A stretch of 54,579 bases of DNA from NCBI GenBank assembly GCA_021785175.1, contig JAJYGH010000007.1, positions 1 through 54,579 of the forward strand. Reading direction: 5' to 3'. Both the position numbers and the translations under genes were made by a program. The stretch is from Chloroflexota bacterium. Lineage in GTDB: Bacteria > Chloroflexota > Limnocylindria > Limnocylindrales > CSP1-4. This document shows, piece by piece, positions 8,097 to 15,630 of this stretch. How positions within the stretch are numbered: the first letter of the stretch is position 1; every line of letters starts with the position of its first letter. The notes under the pieces were generated by a model. That model was not told where the DNA came from and did not search any database. It worked only from the letters and a program-made list of their open reading frames with translations.

Positions 8097-9404
8097 ATGG
8101 CCGTTCGGACTGAGCGCCCGCTGGCGTCCGCCACGGCCCGGCCGGGACCAGCCTTCCTGGGCCTCCTGGCCGTGCTGTTCGTGATCTTCCTCGGCGGCAT
8201 GGCCGCCTGGGGCTACCAGCTCAGCCATGGTCTGATCGTCACCGGCATGCGGGACGTGCAGATCTGGGGGCTGTACATCACCTGTTTCATGCTGTTCGTG
8301 GGCCTCTCGGCTGGCGGCCTCATCGTCGCCTCGGCAGGCACCATGTTCGGCGTCCGCCGGCTGGCCCCGCTGGCCCCGTTGGCCATCTGGACCTCGCTCG
8401 TGACGGTGGCGATGGCCGCGTTCCTCATCCTGCCGGACATGGGCCATCCGGAACGGCTGCTCAACCTCGTGTTCGACGCGCACCTCACTTCACCGCTCGT
8501 GTGGGACGTCGCAGTCATCGTCCTCTACGGTCTGCTTTCGCTTGTCTACCTCTGGCTGCACCTGCGTCCCACGCTCGCCGCCCAGGGCAACCCCCTTGCA
8601 TTGACGAGGGGGCCGCTCGATGCGACTGCCCGCCGTCGCAACGAACGGATCGTCCAGGGCTTGGCGTTCGTGGCGCTGCCGGTAGCCATCGCGGTGCATT
8701 CGGTGACGGCGTGGATCTTCGGCCTCCAGCCCTCGCACCCGTACTGGTCGACCGCGATTCTGGCGCCGTTGTTCATCACCTCGGCCCTCGTCTCGGGCCT
8801 CGGGCTGCTGCTGGTGGTCCTCCTGCTCGCCCGGCGCGCTGGCTTCCTGGATCTCGCCGGCGACACCGTGAGCTGGCTCGCCGGCCTGCTCGGCGTCTTC
8901 ATCGCGGCCGACCTCTTCATGCTGTTCGCCGACTACCTGACCACGATGTTCCCCGGCAACGCCACCGACACCCAGCCCCTGCAACTGCTCCTCTCGGGCC
9001 CCTATGCGTGGGTCCTCTGGGGGGAGATCGTCCTCATGGTCGTCGCCTTTGCTCTCGTGTTCACGCGCCAGATGCGGGAGCGACCGCTGATCGTGGGGAC
9101 CGCGGGCGCCCTGACCGTGCTCGCTACCTTTCTGTACCGGTTGGGCATGGTGCTCGCCGGCTTTCGCACTCCGCTGCTCGAGCTCGCCCCGGGCGTCGCG
9201 ACGGGTCAGGTGACTGCCACGACGGTATCGGGCATCCCGACCGCCGCACCCTTCGCCATGGTGAGCACGTATGCGCCCACGTGGGTGGAGTACGCGGTGA
9301 TCGGCGGCATCCTCGCGCTCTGGTTGCTGCTGCTCCTGGTCGGGGCCCGCTGGCTTCCCCTGCGCGCGTACGCTGCGCAGGTGGAGGACGAGGAGGGAGC
9401 GTAG
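8097..9404 (+). CDS. NrfD-family membrane anchor subunit (PsrC type)
   Basis: A 435-aa polytopic membrane protein. About ten hydrophobic segments are visible, starting with FLGLLAVLFVIFLGGMAAWG, and helices of the NrfD/PsrC family that exchange electrons with the quinone pool (GLYITCFMLFVGLSAGGL; ILPDMGHPERLLNLV). It is the third gene of the A-B-C operon; its ATG directly follows the TAA of the ferredoxin subunit, and GGAGGG lies 8-13 nt upstream. It should anchor the exported A-B pair and link it to menaquinol. NrfD subunits lack heme, unlike DmsC- or NarI-type cytochrome subunits. Confidence 0.93.
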   Translation: MAVRTERPLASATARPGPAFLGLLAVLFVIFLGGMAAWGYQLSHGLIVTGMRDVQIWGLYITCFMLFVGLSAGGLIVASAGTMFGVRRLAPLAPLAIWTSLVTVAMAAFLILPDMGHPERLLNLVFDAHLTSPLVWDVAVIVLYGLLSLVYLWLHLRPTLAAQGNPLALTRGPLDATARRRNERIVQGLAFVALPVAIAVHSVTAWIFGLQPSHPYWSTAILAPLFITSALVSGLGLLLVVLLLARRAGFLDLAGDTVSWLAGLLGVFIAADLFMLFADYLTTMFPGNATDTQPLQLLLSGPYAWVLWGEIVLMVVAFALVFTRQMRERPLIVGTAGALTVLATFLYRLGMVLAGFRTPLLELAPGVATGQVTATTVSGIPTAAPFAMVSTYAPTWVEYAVIGGILALWLLLLLVGARWLPLRAYAAQVEDEEGA

Positions 9405-9430
9405 CCGACCAGACCGGCAATACGTGGGAC

Positions 9431-9472
9431 CGTCACGGCCGGCCCGCCCACCCTGGCATCCCGGCCGTGACG
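9431..9472 (+). terminator. 12-bp perfect hairpin between the anchor subunit gene and moeA
   Basis: CGTCACGGCCGG (9431-9442) pairs perfectly with CCGGCCGTGACG (9461-9472) around an 18-nt loop. No U-run follows, so it could be a factor-assisted terminator, an attenuator reducing moeA expression relative to the enzyme genes, or an mRNA stabiliser. Confidence 0.6.
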
Positions 9473-9503
9473 TGCATCTTCGCCCTGAGGGGGCCCCGAA
9501 GCC

Positions 9504-10751
9504 ATGCCACATCCCGACCGCGACATTCGGCCCCGAGGCGCTGCCGCGCGATCGGAGGTTGAGGCGCGATCGAACGACCATCCCATGCTCCGCGCGGCGC
9601 CCCTCGCGGCGGCGCGCGCCCTTCTGCTCGGCCGCGTTGCGCCGTTGCCGGCCACGAGCGTTCCCCTCGCGGCCGCCCACGGGAGGATCCTGGCCAGCGA
9701 CGTGCGGGCGCCACGCGCGGTTCCGGCGTTCGATAACAGCGCGATGGATGGGTACGCAGTACGGCTCGCGATGATGGAGCCTGCCGGCGTCGGGTGGCGC
9801 GTCCCGCTCAGCGAGGTGACACCTATCTGCACCGGGCAACCCGTGCCACGAGGCGTCGACGCAGTCGTCCCACTCGAACGCGTCCGGGTCACGGGCTCAT
9901 GGCTCGAGATCGACGGCGCGACGCAGCCGGGCGACCACATCCGTCCCGCGGGCGAGGAGTTTCGCGCCGGCGAGGTGGCCCTGTCGCGTGGCTCGTTGCT
10001 CTCTCCTGCCGCCCTGGGTCTGCTCTCCCTCCTCGGTTGCACGATGGTCGACGTGGTTCCCGCGCCGCGTGTCGCAATCCTGGTGACCGGCGACGAGGTC
10101 GTGGCTGCCGGCTCGCCGCTCCATCAGGGACAGGTCTACGATGCCAACGGCCCGCTGCTGGGGGGCCTGGTTGCGGAGGCCGGAGGGAGGCTGGTCGCAC
10201 GTGAGCATGCACCCGACGACGCTGCGCTGATCGGGGCCGCGACATCGCGGCTTGCCGCCGACAGCGACCTTGTCTGCACGAGCGGCGGCGCGTCGATCAG
10301 CAGCCGAGACCACATGTTCGCGACGCTCGCCGCCAGAGGCGACGTCCTGGTGCGTGAACTCATGATCAAACCCGGACGTCCGACCACGCTGGCGGTCGTC
10401 AGTGGCACACCGGTCGTCTCGCTTCCGGGCAATCCGTTCGCCCTGCTCGTCGGTTTCGAGGCCATCGCCCGACCGGCACTGCTTCGTCTCGCCGGGCGCC
10501 AGGCCGTCACCCGGGAACAGCGCACGATTCCCGCAGCCACCGACATTGTCCGGGCAGGCGGCCGATTCGAGTTTCTGCCCGTTCGGATCGAGCTCGGGAG
10601 CGCAGGACCGCTCGCCTGGCCCCTCGAACACCGCGGTTCCGCGATGCTCGGTGGGATCGCAGGAAGTGGCTACGTCGCGCTGATACCGCCCGAGGTGGGA
10701 ACTGTCCGGGCAGGTGAGCCACTCACCGTCGAGCGGTGGTCTGCGGACTAG
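9504..10751 (+). CDS. moeA: molybdopterin molybdenumtransferase MoeA
   Basis: A 415-aa enzyme that inserts molybdate into adenylylated molybdopterin, the last step in making Moco. Seen: PAFDNSAMDGYA (the family's conserved motif), the central MogA-like domain (VTGDEVVAAGSPLHQGQVYDANG), a conserved loop (GTPVVSLPGNPFA), and a C-terminal beta domain. Length is normal. The chosen start MPHPDRD has GAGGGGG about 11 nt upstream; ATG 9585 (MLRAAPL) is an alternative that would remove a variable leader. It follows the membrane subunit after a hairpin and supports the island's molybdoenzyme. Confidence 0.95.
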   Translation: MPHPDRDIRPRGAAARSEVEARSNDHPMLRAAPLAAARALLLGRVAPLPATSVPLAAAHGRILASDVRAPRAVPAFDNSAMDGYAVRLAMMEPAGVGWRVPLSEVTPICTGQPVPRGVDAVVPLERVRVTGSWLEIDGATQPGDHIRPAGEEFRAGEVALSRGSLLSPAALGLLSLLGCTMVDVVPAPRVAILVTGDEVVAAGSPLHQGQVYDANGPLLGGLVAEAGGRLVAREHAPDDAALIGAATSRLAADSDLVCTSGGASISSRDHMFATLAARGDVLVRELMIKPGRPTTLAVVSGTPVVSLPGNPFALLVGFEAIARPALLRLAGRQAVTREQRTIPAATDIVRAGGRFEFLPVRIELGSAGPLAWPLEHRGSAMLGGIAGSGYVALIPPEVGTVRAGEPLTVERWSAD

Positions 10752-10802
10752 CCGCGGAGAACCGCGACGCGGACATTCGTGAAACAACGTGGAGGCTTTT
10801 GA

Positions 10803-11060
10803 ATGCCGGAGGCACTCGACCGGTTGGCGGCGAAGCTCGAATCGCGGCTCGGTCAACCGGATGCGCACCTGCACCTGAGCGCAGAGGACAGGACCGCGAT
10901 CCTCGAGCTCACGGCGGTGGTCGCGCACGGCAGCGAGCGGACGAATGCGCCGCTGGCCGCGTTCCTGGTCGGGCGGTACACGGCGTTGCGCGGGACCGGT
11001 CAGCCAATTGATGCGCTCCTCGCGGACGCGCTGGCGGATGCTCGCGAGGTCTTCGGATGA
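10803..11060 (+). CDS. small DUF6457-like protein of the molybdenum cofactor context
   Basis: An 85-aa alpha-helical protein. The central stretch LTAVVAHGSERTNAPLAAFL resembles the DUF6457 pattern (L-x4-VAHG-x2-R-x2-APL-x2-FLVG) found next to or fused with Moco genes such as mobA in actinobacteria; the assignment is from memory of that family. The start ATG 10803 has GGAGG 7 nt upstream. Its stop overlaps the ATG of the following torD-like gene, so the two are coupled. Function is unknown; a helper in nucleotide attachment or cofactor delivery would fit. Confidence 0.75.
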   Translation: MPEALDRLAAKLESRLGQPDAHLHLSAEDRTAILELTAVVAHGSERTNAPLAAFLVGRYTALRGTGQPIDALLADALADAREVFG

Positions 11061-11866
11061 GTCCCATCAGCGGCAGCGAAACTGATGACGAGCATGGGGC
11101 GGACTCCAGCGGGCTCCGGAGGGCGACGGAACTGCTGACGGGGACCGCGGGACGGCGCGGTCTCGGGTGGGGCACCCTGTCTGTGGCGCTCGAGTACCCG
11201 ACCGCCGGACTCGCGGAGGCCCTGCGGTCCGGGGCACTCGCCAGCGACCTTGAGGCAGCCATCGCCTGGCTCGATCGGGATGGCGACCGTTTCGTCGCCC
11301 CCCTTGCGACGCTGCGCGACGCTGGTCGGGAGGGCGCAAACGACGCCCCGGACGAGGTGCTGACGCGTCTGGAGATCGAGTACACGCGGCTGTTCGTGGG
11401 TCCGGGTCCAGTCCCTGTGTCGCCGTACGGATCCGTGTACCGCGACCGGGACCCCGTGTCGGGGAGGCCAACCCTGGCCGGGCCATCAACGCGGGCCGTG
11501 GAAGCCCTGTACGCGCACTACGACCTGCGACCCTCCGCTCAACGGCGGGACATGCCCGATCACGTAGCTACCGAGCTCGAGTTCATGTACGTGCTCTGCC
11601 GCAGGGAGCGCGACGCATGGGCCACGAAGGACGCGGCACAGGGCAAGGAACTCCGGCGGGCGCAGCAGGCGTTCGTCGCCGAGCACCTGCGGCCCTGGCT
11701 GCCGGATTTCTGCCAACGGCTAGCCGCCGCGGCGCGGGAGCCACTGTACGCCGCAATCGCCGGCTTCCTCAGCGCGTATCTGCTGGTCGAGTCCGGCACC
11801 GCGTATGCACACTCGCTGCAGGGCGTGTTCGCCGCGCCCTCGGGCGCGGGATCCGCCCGGCGGTAG
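11057..11866 (+). CDS. TorD/NarJ-family molybdoenzyme chaperone (second copy)
   Basis: A 269-aa paralogue of the chaperone at 786-1592. It shares the segment DHVATELEFMYVLCRRERDA and the same overall layout (variable N-terminus, helical core, C-terminal helix AIAGFLSAYLLVE). It also has an intact, sensible C-terminus, which the first copy lacks. The ATG overlaps the previous stop (ATGA). Two chaperones around one visible client suggest either division of labour (signal-peptide proofreading versus cofactor insertion) or a second client elsewhere, or that this copy replaced the damaged first one. Confidence 0.87.
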   Translation: MSPISGSETDDEHGADSSGLRRATELLTGTAGRRGLGWGTLSVALEYPTAGLAEALRSGALASDLEAAIAWLDRDGDRFVAPLATLRDAGREGANDAPDEVLTRLEIEYTRLFVGPGPVPVSPYGSVYRDRDPVSGRPTLAGPSTRAVEALYAHYDLRPSAQRRDMPDHVATELEFMYVLCRRERDAWATKDAAQGKELRRAQQAFVAEHLRPWLPDFCQRLAAAAREPLYAAIAGFLSAYLLVESGTAYAHSLQGVFAAPSGAGSARR

Positions 11867-11876
11867 GCGTGTGAGC

Positions 11877-13514
11877 ATGTCGCCGCCCCGAGATCGCACG
11901 CTGGTCGCTGTCTGCTCGGACCTTGTCGAGGACGATCCCCCCGGACGGGTGGCTCCGGAGCCCATGGGCGGTCATCCGCAGGAGATGGTCGTGGGGGTAG
12001 TCCCGGGGCTATGTCGCCGACCAGACCTGGCGGCCGAGGCGGTCCGCAGTGTGGGGGCCCACAGCGCCGTCGTCGTGGTCTGCGGTGGCGGAGCTGACCT
12101 CGCCGCCTACCGGGGATGGATGCGCGACGAGACAGGTCCTGTCCCCGTCGAAGCCATCTACGCCGGCCCGGCGGCACCGCGCTGGCCCTGGCTGACTGGT
12201 CCGCGGACAGCGGTGGCCCGGGCGGTGCTGGCGGGAAAGGTCGCGAGGGTGCGGGTCCATCCCCGCATCGCCGGTGGCACCGTCCGCCCGACCGAGGTTG
12301 GGCTGCTGGACGTTGTGCGGGGCGGGCTGGGTCCGCCACCGGCGTCGGCCGCGATCAACCAAGCCCAGTGCCTCGGGTCGCATTGCCAGCTTTGCCTGCT
12401 GTCCTGCCATCCTGGGGCGCTTCGTGCCGGTCCGTCGGGTCGCGCGGAGGTAGGTGCGCGAGCCTGCGACGGATGCGGCGCGTGTGCGGTGGTGTGTCCC
12501 GCTGGGGCGATCAGCGTGTCAGGCGTTTCCCTCGCTGCCATTTCCGACGAGATGGGTGCGATCCTCGCCACCCTTGCGCCGTCACCTGAGCATGGTCCCG
12601 GCCGGTATGGCGTTCTCCTCCACTGCAGCACCCATTCCGAGGACGACTCGCGGCTCCAGTGGGAGGTGCCAGCAGACTGGGTTGTGCTGGCGGTGCCCTG
12701 TGTGACCATGGTCCAGCCCGGATGGTTGCTCGCGCTGCTCGCCCGGGGCGCCGATGCGGTCGGCGTTCTCGCGTGCTCGCATGCTGATGGCCAGATGCGC
12801 GGGTATGTCATCCGCGACCGCGTCGAGTTCTCTCAGCACGTGCTGCACGCGCTGGGCGACGTTCACGCCGACCGGCGCGTGTGGGTCAATGGCGCGGTCG
12901 CGCCTCACGGCAGCCAGGCACTGCCGAAGCTCCCGGATCTCGAGCCGCTCGTGCCGAGGCGCGCGGACCTCGGCCGGAGAGTCCCGCTGACGGAGCCCGC
13001 AGCGACCGCGGACGCTATCCGCCTCTTCGCGTCCGAGATGGGTACGAGCATGGCCTGGTCGATCACACATCGTGCATCGCCTGCTGGGACCGTCGAACTC
13101 GACGTCGACAAGTGCACGGTCTGCGGGGCGTGCGCGCGCGCGTGTCCAACGAACGCGCTGTCGATCGACCATGGCGGGGGGGGATGGGTCATGAGCTGGG
13201 ATGGCGCGTCCTGCGTTCCCTGCGGATTCTGTGGCGCCGTCTGCCCCGAGGGGGCCATCCGGGTTGATTCGCGGACGGACGCGACGCTGTTGCAGGTCGG
13301 CCGCACTGTCCTGCTGCACGATACGACACCCGTCTGCCCCAGGTGCGGCCGGCCCATGGCGAATCCCGCGATGGCAGACCGACTCCGCGAGCGGCTCGGC
13401 GTCGATGGCATCTTCCTCGACGCGGGCGTCCCCCGCTGTCCCGAATGCGACGCCGATGTCGTCACGCAGGTACCTCTGCAGCCGCGGCTGAGAGTCAGGC
13501 CAGCCGGTCCGTAG
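11877..13514 (+). CDS. multi-cluster Fe-S protein with MvhD/FlpD-like domain (HdrA-like, no FAD domain)
   Basis: A 545-aa cytoplasmic iron-sulfur protein. Cys-rich segments around residues 165-225 (CLGSHCQLCLLSC and CDGCGACAVVC) lead into a domain resembling MvhD/FlpD hydrogenase delta subunits (YGVLLHCSTH, VLAVPCVTM, GVLACSHADG). A paired ferredoxin domain follows (CTVCGACARAC; CVPCGFCGAVC), then two C-terminal CxxC pairs (CPRC, CPEC) that could bind zinc. HdrA-MvhD proteins route electrons between ferredoxin, heterodisulfide reductase and hydrogenase; here the flavin domain is absent. It is last in the molybdoenzyme unit, so it may bring cytoplasmic electrons to or from the respiratory enzyme (inference). 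GTG 11871 is an alternative start. Confidence 0.8.
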   Translation: MSPPRDRTLVAVCSDLVEDDPPGRVAPEPMGGHPQEMVVGVVPGLCRRPDLAAEAVRSVGAHSAVVVVCGGGADLAAYRGWMRDETGPVPVEAIYAGPAAPRWPWLTGPRTAVARAVLAGKVARVRVHPRIAGGTVRPTEVGLLDVVRGGLGPPPASAAINQAQCLGSHCQLCLLSCHPGALRAGPSGRAEVGARACDGCGACAVVCPAGAISVSGVSLAAISDEMGAILATLAPSPEHGPGRYGVLLHCSTHSEDDSRLQWEVPADWVVLAVPCVTMVQPGWLLALLARGADAVGVLACSHADGQMRGYVIRDRVEFSQHVLHALGDVHADRRVWVNGAVAPHGSQALPKLPDLEPLVPRRADLGRRVPLTEPAATADAIRLFASEMGTSMAWSITHRASPAGTVELDVDKCTVCGACARACPTNALSIDHGGGGWVMSWDGASCVPCGFCGAVCPEGAIRVDSRTDATLLQVGRTVLLHDTTPVCPRCGRPMANPAMADRLRERLGVDGIFLDAGVPRCPECDADVVTQVPLQPRLRVRPAGP

Positions 13515-13776
13515 GGTCGCGTGGGAGAGTCAGTGCCCGCGTTTCGAACGGTGGAAGTCGCGGCCATCGGCGTCGATGCTCCGGCAGGCGCCGGCTGCCT
13601 TCGGACCTTCGTGTCGACGACTGCTTCCGTGCACGATCGGGGCGACGCCGAGCCCAGGGAGGTGGAGCGGGCCAGCCACCCGACCACACCGACGAGTCGC
13701 CGCACCCCTGCAGCCCGGGGATCCGGATGTCCAGGACCGCGCGTCAACGGACGCCGGGGCCCGCTCGCGACAGCGC
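13515..13776. other. convergent intergenic region, no supported gene
   Basis: A 262-bp gap between two convergent stops. A plus-strand open frame from GTG 13521 gives a Pro/Arg-rich peptide with no domain and no ribosome binding site, so I do not call it. No clear terminator hairpin was found. Confidence 0.5.
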
Positions 13777-14193
13777 TCAGCTCGCGGCATCGGCTTCCCG
13801 CCGCACGATGACCGATGGATGACGTCGCGCCTCGGCGAGGTGCGCGGCCGCCCGCGGGTCCGGGAGGAACGCGCGGAGGGCGCGCACGGCCGCGGCCGCG
13901 CGGTACGGGTCGTCGATCCGCGCCGCCATGCGCCCGAGGGGCTCGATGGCCCCGGGCGTCCGGCGGGCGGCGAGCGCGTCGGCGGCGCGGATCGCGGTCG
14001 CCCCATCGGGATGCCCGAGCGCCCACACGAGGCGGGCATCGAAGTCACGCGACGTCTCAAGCGGCGCATCGCAGCGCAGGCACACATCGGCGTCCCACTC
14101 GTTCATCGCGTAGCACGCGGGGCAGAAGCGGGTGGGCCGTTCTCCTCGCACCCCCCGGCGCCCCTCCGATCGCTTCGCCTGCGGTCCGTTCAC
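13777..14193 (-). CDS. zinc-ribbon / HEAT-like repeat protein under a fluoride riboswitch
   Basis: A 138-aa protein. Residues ~20-45 hold a C-x2-C...C-x2-C zinc ribbon (FCPACYAMNEWDADVCLRC). The rest consists of helical repeats of HEAT type (GAIEPLGRMAARIDDPYRAA, then AVRALRAFLPDPRAAAHLAE). Start: GTG 14193, with GAGAGGTGG upstream, directly behind the riboswitch at 14212-14272, whose 3' end can sequester that site. Known function: none; ribbon plus HEAT arrangements usually mediate protein contacts. It diverges from another riboswitch-controlled unit at 14512. Confidence 0.85.
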   Translation of the reverse strand: MNGPQAKRSEGRRGVRGERPTRFCPACYAMNEWDADVCLRCDAPLETSRDFDARLVWALGHPDGATAIRAADALAARRTPGAIEPLGRMAARIDDPYRAAAAVRALRAFLPDPRAAAHLAEARRHPSVIVRREADAAS

Positions 14194-14211
14194 GATCCAC
14201 CTCTCGCCCAA

Positions 14212-14272
14212 GGTAGAAGCCGTCAGCGGATGCGGGTCGTCGCGAGCGCGACGGGCGGGCTTCATCGCCGGT
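14212..14272 (-). promoter_or_regulatory. fluoride riboswitch 1 (crcB RNA motif), translational type
   Basis: Reading the minus strand, GGCGATGAAGCCCGCC (14269-14254) forms the GGCG/CGCC hairpin, and GCTGACGGCTTCTACC (3' half) supplies GGCTTC to pair with GAAGCC. This is the layout of the Thermotoga petrophila fluoride aptamer (GGGCGAUGAGGCCCGCC ... GCUGAUGGCCUCUAC). Between them is an extra CGTCGCG/CGCGACG stem. The conserved CTACCT can instead pair with AGGTGG of the ribosome binding site before GTG 14193. Fluoride binding, which holds CTAC in the aptamer, should then free translation. A -10-like CAGACT lies about 10 nt upstream. Confidence 0.88.
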
Positions 14273-14424
14273 GACCGGAGTCTGGTCGAGGCGCCGGCCG
14301 GAGCCTCTGTCACCCGGTCGGAGCCGACGGTTGTCGCACGCGAGCTTCTCGCGTGATTCGGTTGCCCGACGCATCGTACGGCGCGTCCGATTCCGGTGCC
14401 GATCAGGCCGCGCGCTACACTGGC

Positions 14425-14490
14425 GCTCGGCGATGAGGCTCGCCAGTCCGGGGCGACCCGGCGAATCCGCGGTGCGCTGACAGCCTCTGC
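14425..14490 (+). promoter_or_regulatory. fluoride riboswitch 2 (crcB RNA motif), translational type
   Basis: GGCGATGAGGCTCGCC (14429-14444) and GCTGACAGCCTCTGC (14476-14490) give the two conserved halves; GAGGCT pairs with AGCCTC. A -10 element TACACT is at 14416-14421. Downstream, GCCTCTGCAC (14483-14492) can form a 10-bp stem with GTGCGGAGGC (14499-14508). That stem contains the GGAGG ribosome binding site of the gene at 14512 and shares bases with the aptamer 3' strand: a clear on-switch. It lies back to back with riboswitch 1. Confidence 0.9.
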
Positions 14491-14511
14491 ACTCGATCGT
14501 GCGGAGGCGCC

Positions 14512-14877
14512 ATGCGAACCGGCATCCTCGATCCAACCCCACCCGGCACAGCCCTCTCGTCGGCCGGCCCTCGAGTTGCCCGAGCCAGGGCGGCGCGGCG
14601 TCGCGCGGCGCTGGCTCGTCGCCGGCGGCTCGTGCCGGTGGTTTCCGCACCCGCCCTGCCGGCGCGGCAGAGGCCGCGCGCGGCCGGCTCTCGTGGGCTC
14701 TCCGATGCCGAGATCGAGCGGCAGCTCGAGCACCTCGCGCGTGTGCTCGTGCGAACCATGCGTGCGGTCCCGATGCCCGGGGTGGCGCCACTCCGGCGTC
14801 GCGACTTGCTGTTGATCGCCGGGATCGTCGTGGCCGAGGCGCTCGTCGTCCTCCTGTTCGGCTGGGCGGCGCGATGA
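14512..14877 (+). CDS. small tail-anchored membrane protein under a fluoride riboswitch
   Basis: A 121-aa protein with a long Arg/Ala/Pro-rich N-terminal half, a helical stretch (LSDAEIERQLEHLARVLVRT) and a single C-terminal transmembrane segment (LLLIAGIVVAEALVVLLFGW), so it is probably tail-anchored with its body in the cytoplasm. The start ATG 14512 follows GGAGG (14503-14507), which lies in the switching hairpin of riboswitch 2. Its stop overlaps the next ATG. I recognise no family. Arg-rich spans in GC-rich DNA can be misleading, but riboswitch, RBS and overlap all support the gene. Confidence 0.8.
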   Translation: MRTGILDPTPPGTALSSAGPRVARARAARRRAALARRRRLVPVVSAPALPARQRPRAAGSRGLSDAEIERQLEHLARVLVRTMRAVPMPGVAPLRRRDLLLIAGIVVAEALVVLLFGWAAR

Positions 14878-15176
14878 GTGCAGGCAAGCCGGGGCGGGAT
14901 GCCTCGTCTGAGCCGCGGAGCACGGAATCCGAGGCGGCTCCCGCCCGGCCCGGCCGGTCCAGGCGCCATGTCCCGGGAACAGTGACGCTGCTCGCGGTCG
15001 GTCCCCAGGGCTGGGCGGTTGCCGAGCGCCGGATCGACCACCCGACCCCGATGATCGTCGCGGAGGTCGCAGATCAACTGCGGGCGGCGGTCCGCTCGGA
15101 CACCGGGTGGTTGCCGACGATCCTCGTGCTGGACGAGACGGGGGCGGACGTGAGCCGGCGCTATCCGGTCGACTGA
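14874..15176 (+). CDS. hypothetical protein, 100 aa, coupled to the preceding gene
   Basis: The ATG at 14874 overlaps the preceding stop (ATGA), so it is co-translated in the riboswitch-2 unit. After a polar N-terminus (residues 1-37) comes a compact strand-rich core: HVPGTVTLLAVGPQGWAVAE, then DHPTPMIVAEVADQLRAAVR and WLPTILVLDETGADVSRRYP. No signal peptide, Cys or metal motif is present. I do not recognise the family. The last two genes of this short unit are not large enough to be enzymes of known fluoride resistance. Confidence 0.8.
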   Translation: MSAGKPGRDASSEPRSTESEAAPARPGRSRRHVPGTVTLLAVGPQGWAVAERRIDHPTPMIVAEVADQLRAAVRSDTGWLPTILVLDETGADVSRRYPVD

Positions 15177-15180
15177 AGGC

Positions 15181-15208
15181 GCTGCCGGCGCGGTTGCGCA
15201 CCGGCAGC
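15181..15208. terminator. bidirectional hairpin terminator
   Basis: GCTGCCGG (15181-15188) and CCGGCAGC (15201-15208) form a perfect 8-bp stem with a 12-nt loop that can partly pair further (GCGC...GCGC). It sits between the convergent stops at 15176 and 15222 and could end both units; no strong U-run follows. Confidence 0.65.
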
Positions 15209-15221
15209 TCTCCCCGCTCGA

Positions 15222-15446
15222 TCAATCGGCGAGCGGCATCATCAGTCGTCGAAATGTCCGCAGGCTGTTGACCTCCCGTCCGAGGAGGACGGTCACCGCC
15301 CCACTCTGCGCAAGCTCATCGAGGCCCGCGCCGTCCACGACGCGCCAACCGTCTTCGCCAAAGCGGTCCAGGGCCGCCAAGAGCTCGTGTCCGGTGCCGC
15401 TCGCACCGACGCGCACGCGCTCGATTCTGTACTCGTAGCGTTCCAT
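15222..15446 (-). CDS. DUF4177-like small protein, 74 aa
   Basis: Begins MERYEYRIERVRVGASGTGH, then LLAALDRFGEDGWRVVDGAG and a short C-terminal part ending in positive residues. The pattern (YEY start, alternating strand, L-x2-L-x2-FG-x2-GW-x-VV) is that of DUF4177, small proteins of unknown function built on a strand-helix-strand core. ATG 15446 has AGGGG about 9 nt upstream. It lies downstream of the riboswitch-4 gene on the same strand but is separated from it by two strong inverted repeats, so it may have its own transcript. Confidence 0.8.
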   Translation of the reverse strand: MERYEYRIERVRVGASGTGHELLAALDRFGEDGWRVVDGAGLDELAQSGAVTVLLGREVNSLRTFRRLMMPLAD

Positions 15447-15499
15447 GCTCTATACCCCTGAAGCATCCGTTGCTGATCGCGCCGAAGGCGCCGGTCCAA

Positions 15500-15524
15500 A
15501 GGCATGCGTATCGAGTGCATGCCT
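15500..15524. repeat. inverted repeat upstream of the DUF4177-like gene
   Basis: AGGCATGC (15500-15507) and GCATGCCT (15517-15524) form an 8-bp palindrome with a 9-nt spacer, about 55 nt upstream of ATG 15446. It could be an operator or a leader hairpin. TATCGAG occurs at both 15509 and 15524. Confidence 0.6.
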
Positions 15525-15537
15525 ATCGAGAGAGGGC

Positions 15538-15573
15538 GGGCCCGGGGCACCTGTCGGGGCCAACCCCGGGCCC
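15538..15573 (-). terminator. 10-bp GC hairpin behind the 101-aa gene
   Basis: GGGCCCGGGG (15538-15547) pairs with CCCCGGGCCC (15564-15573) around a 16-nt loop. On the minus strand it follows the stop of the gene at 15631-15936 by about 58 nt and precedes the DUF4177-like gene, so it probably ends the riboswitch-controlled transcript. There is no U-run. Confidence 0.6.
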
Positions 15574-15630
15574 ATGTATGGGATGTGGCGCGTCAACGTC
15601 CCGAGGCGTCCTCGCCACTGTCACCCTGCG

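Noticed and set aside
9405-9503. Riboswitch before moeA
   Set aside because: Only one 12-bp hairpin is present, with no conserved aptamer sequence; called as a terminator-like hairpin.
13521-13811. 96-codon plus-strand ORF after the Fe-S protein gene
   Set aside because: Pro/Arg-rich, no RBS, and it runs into the convergent gene.
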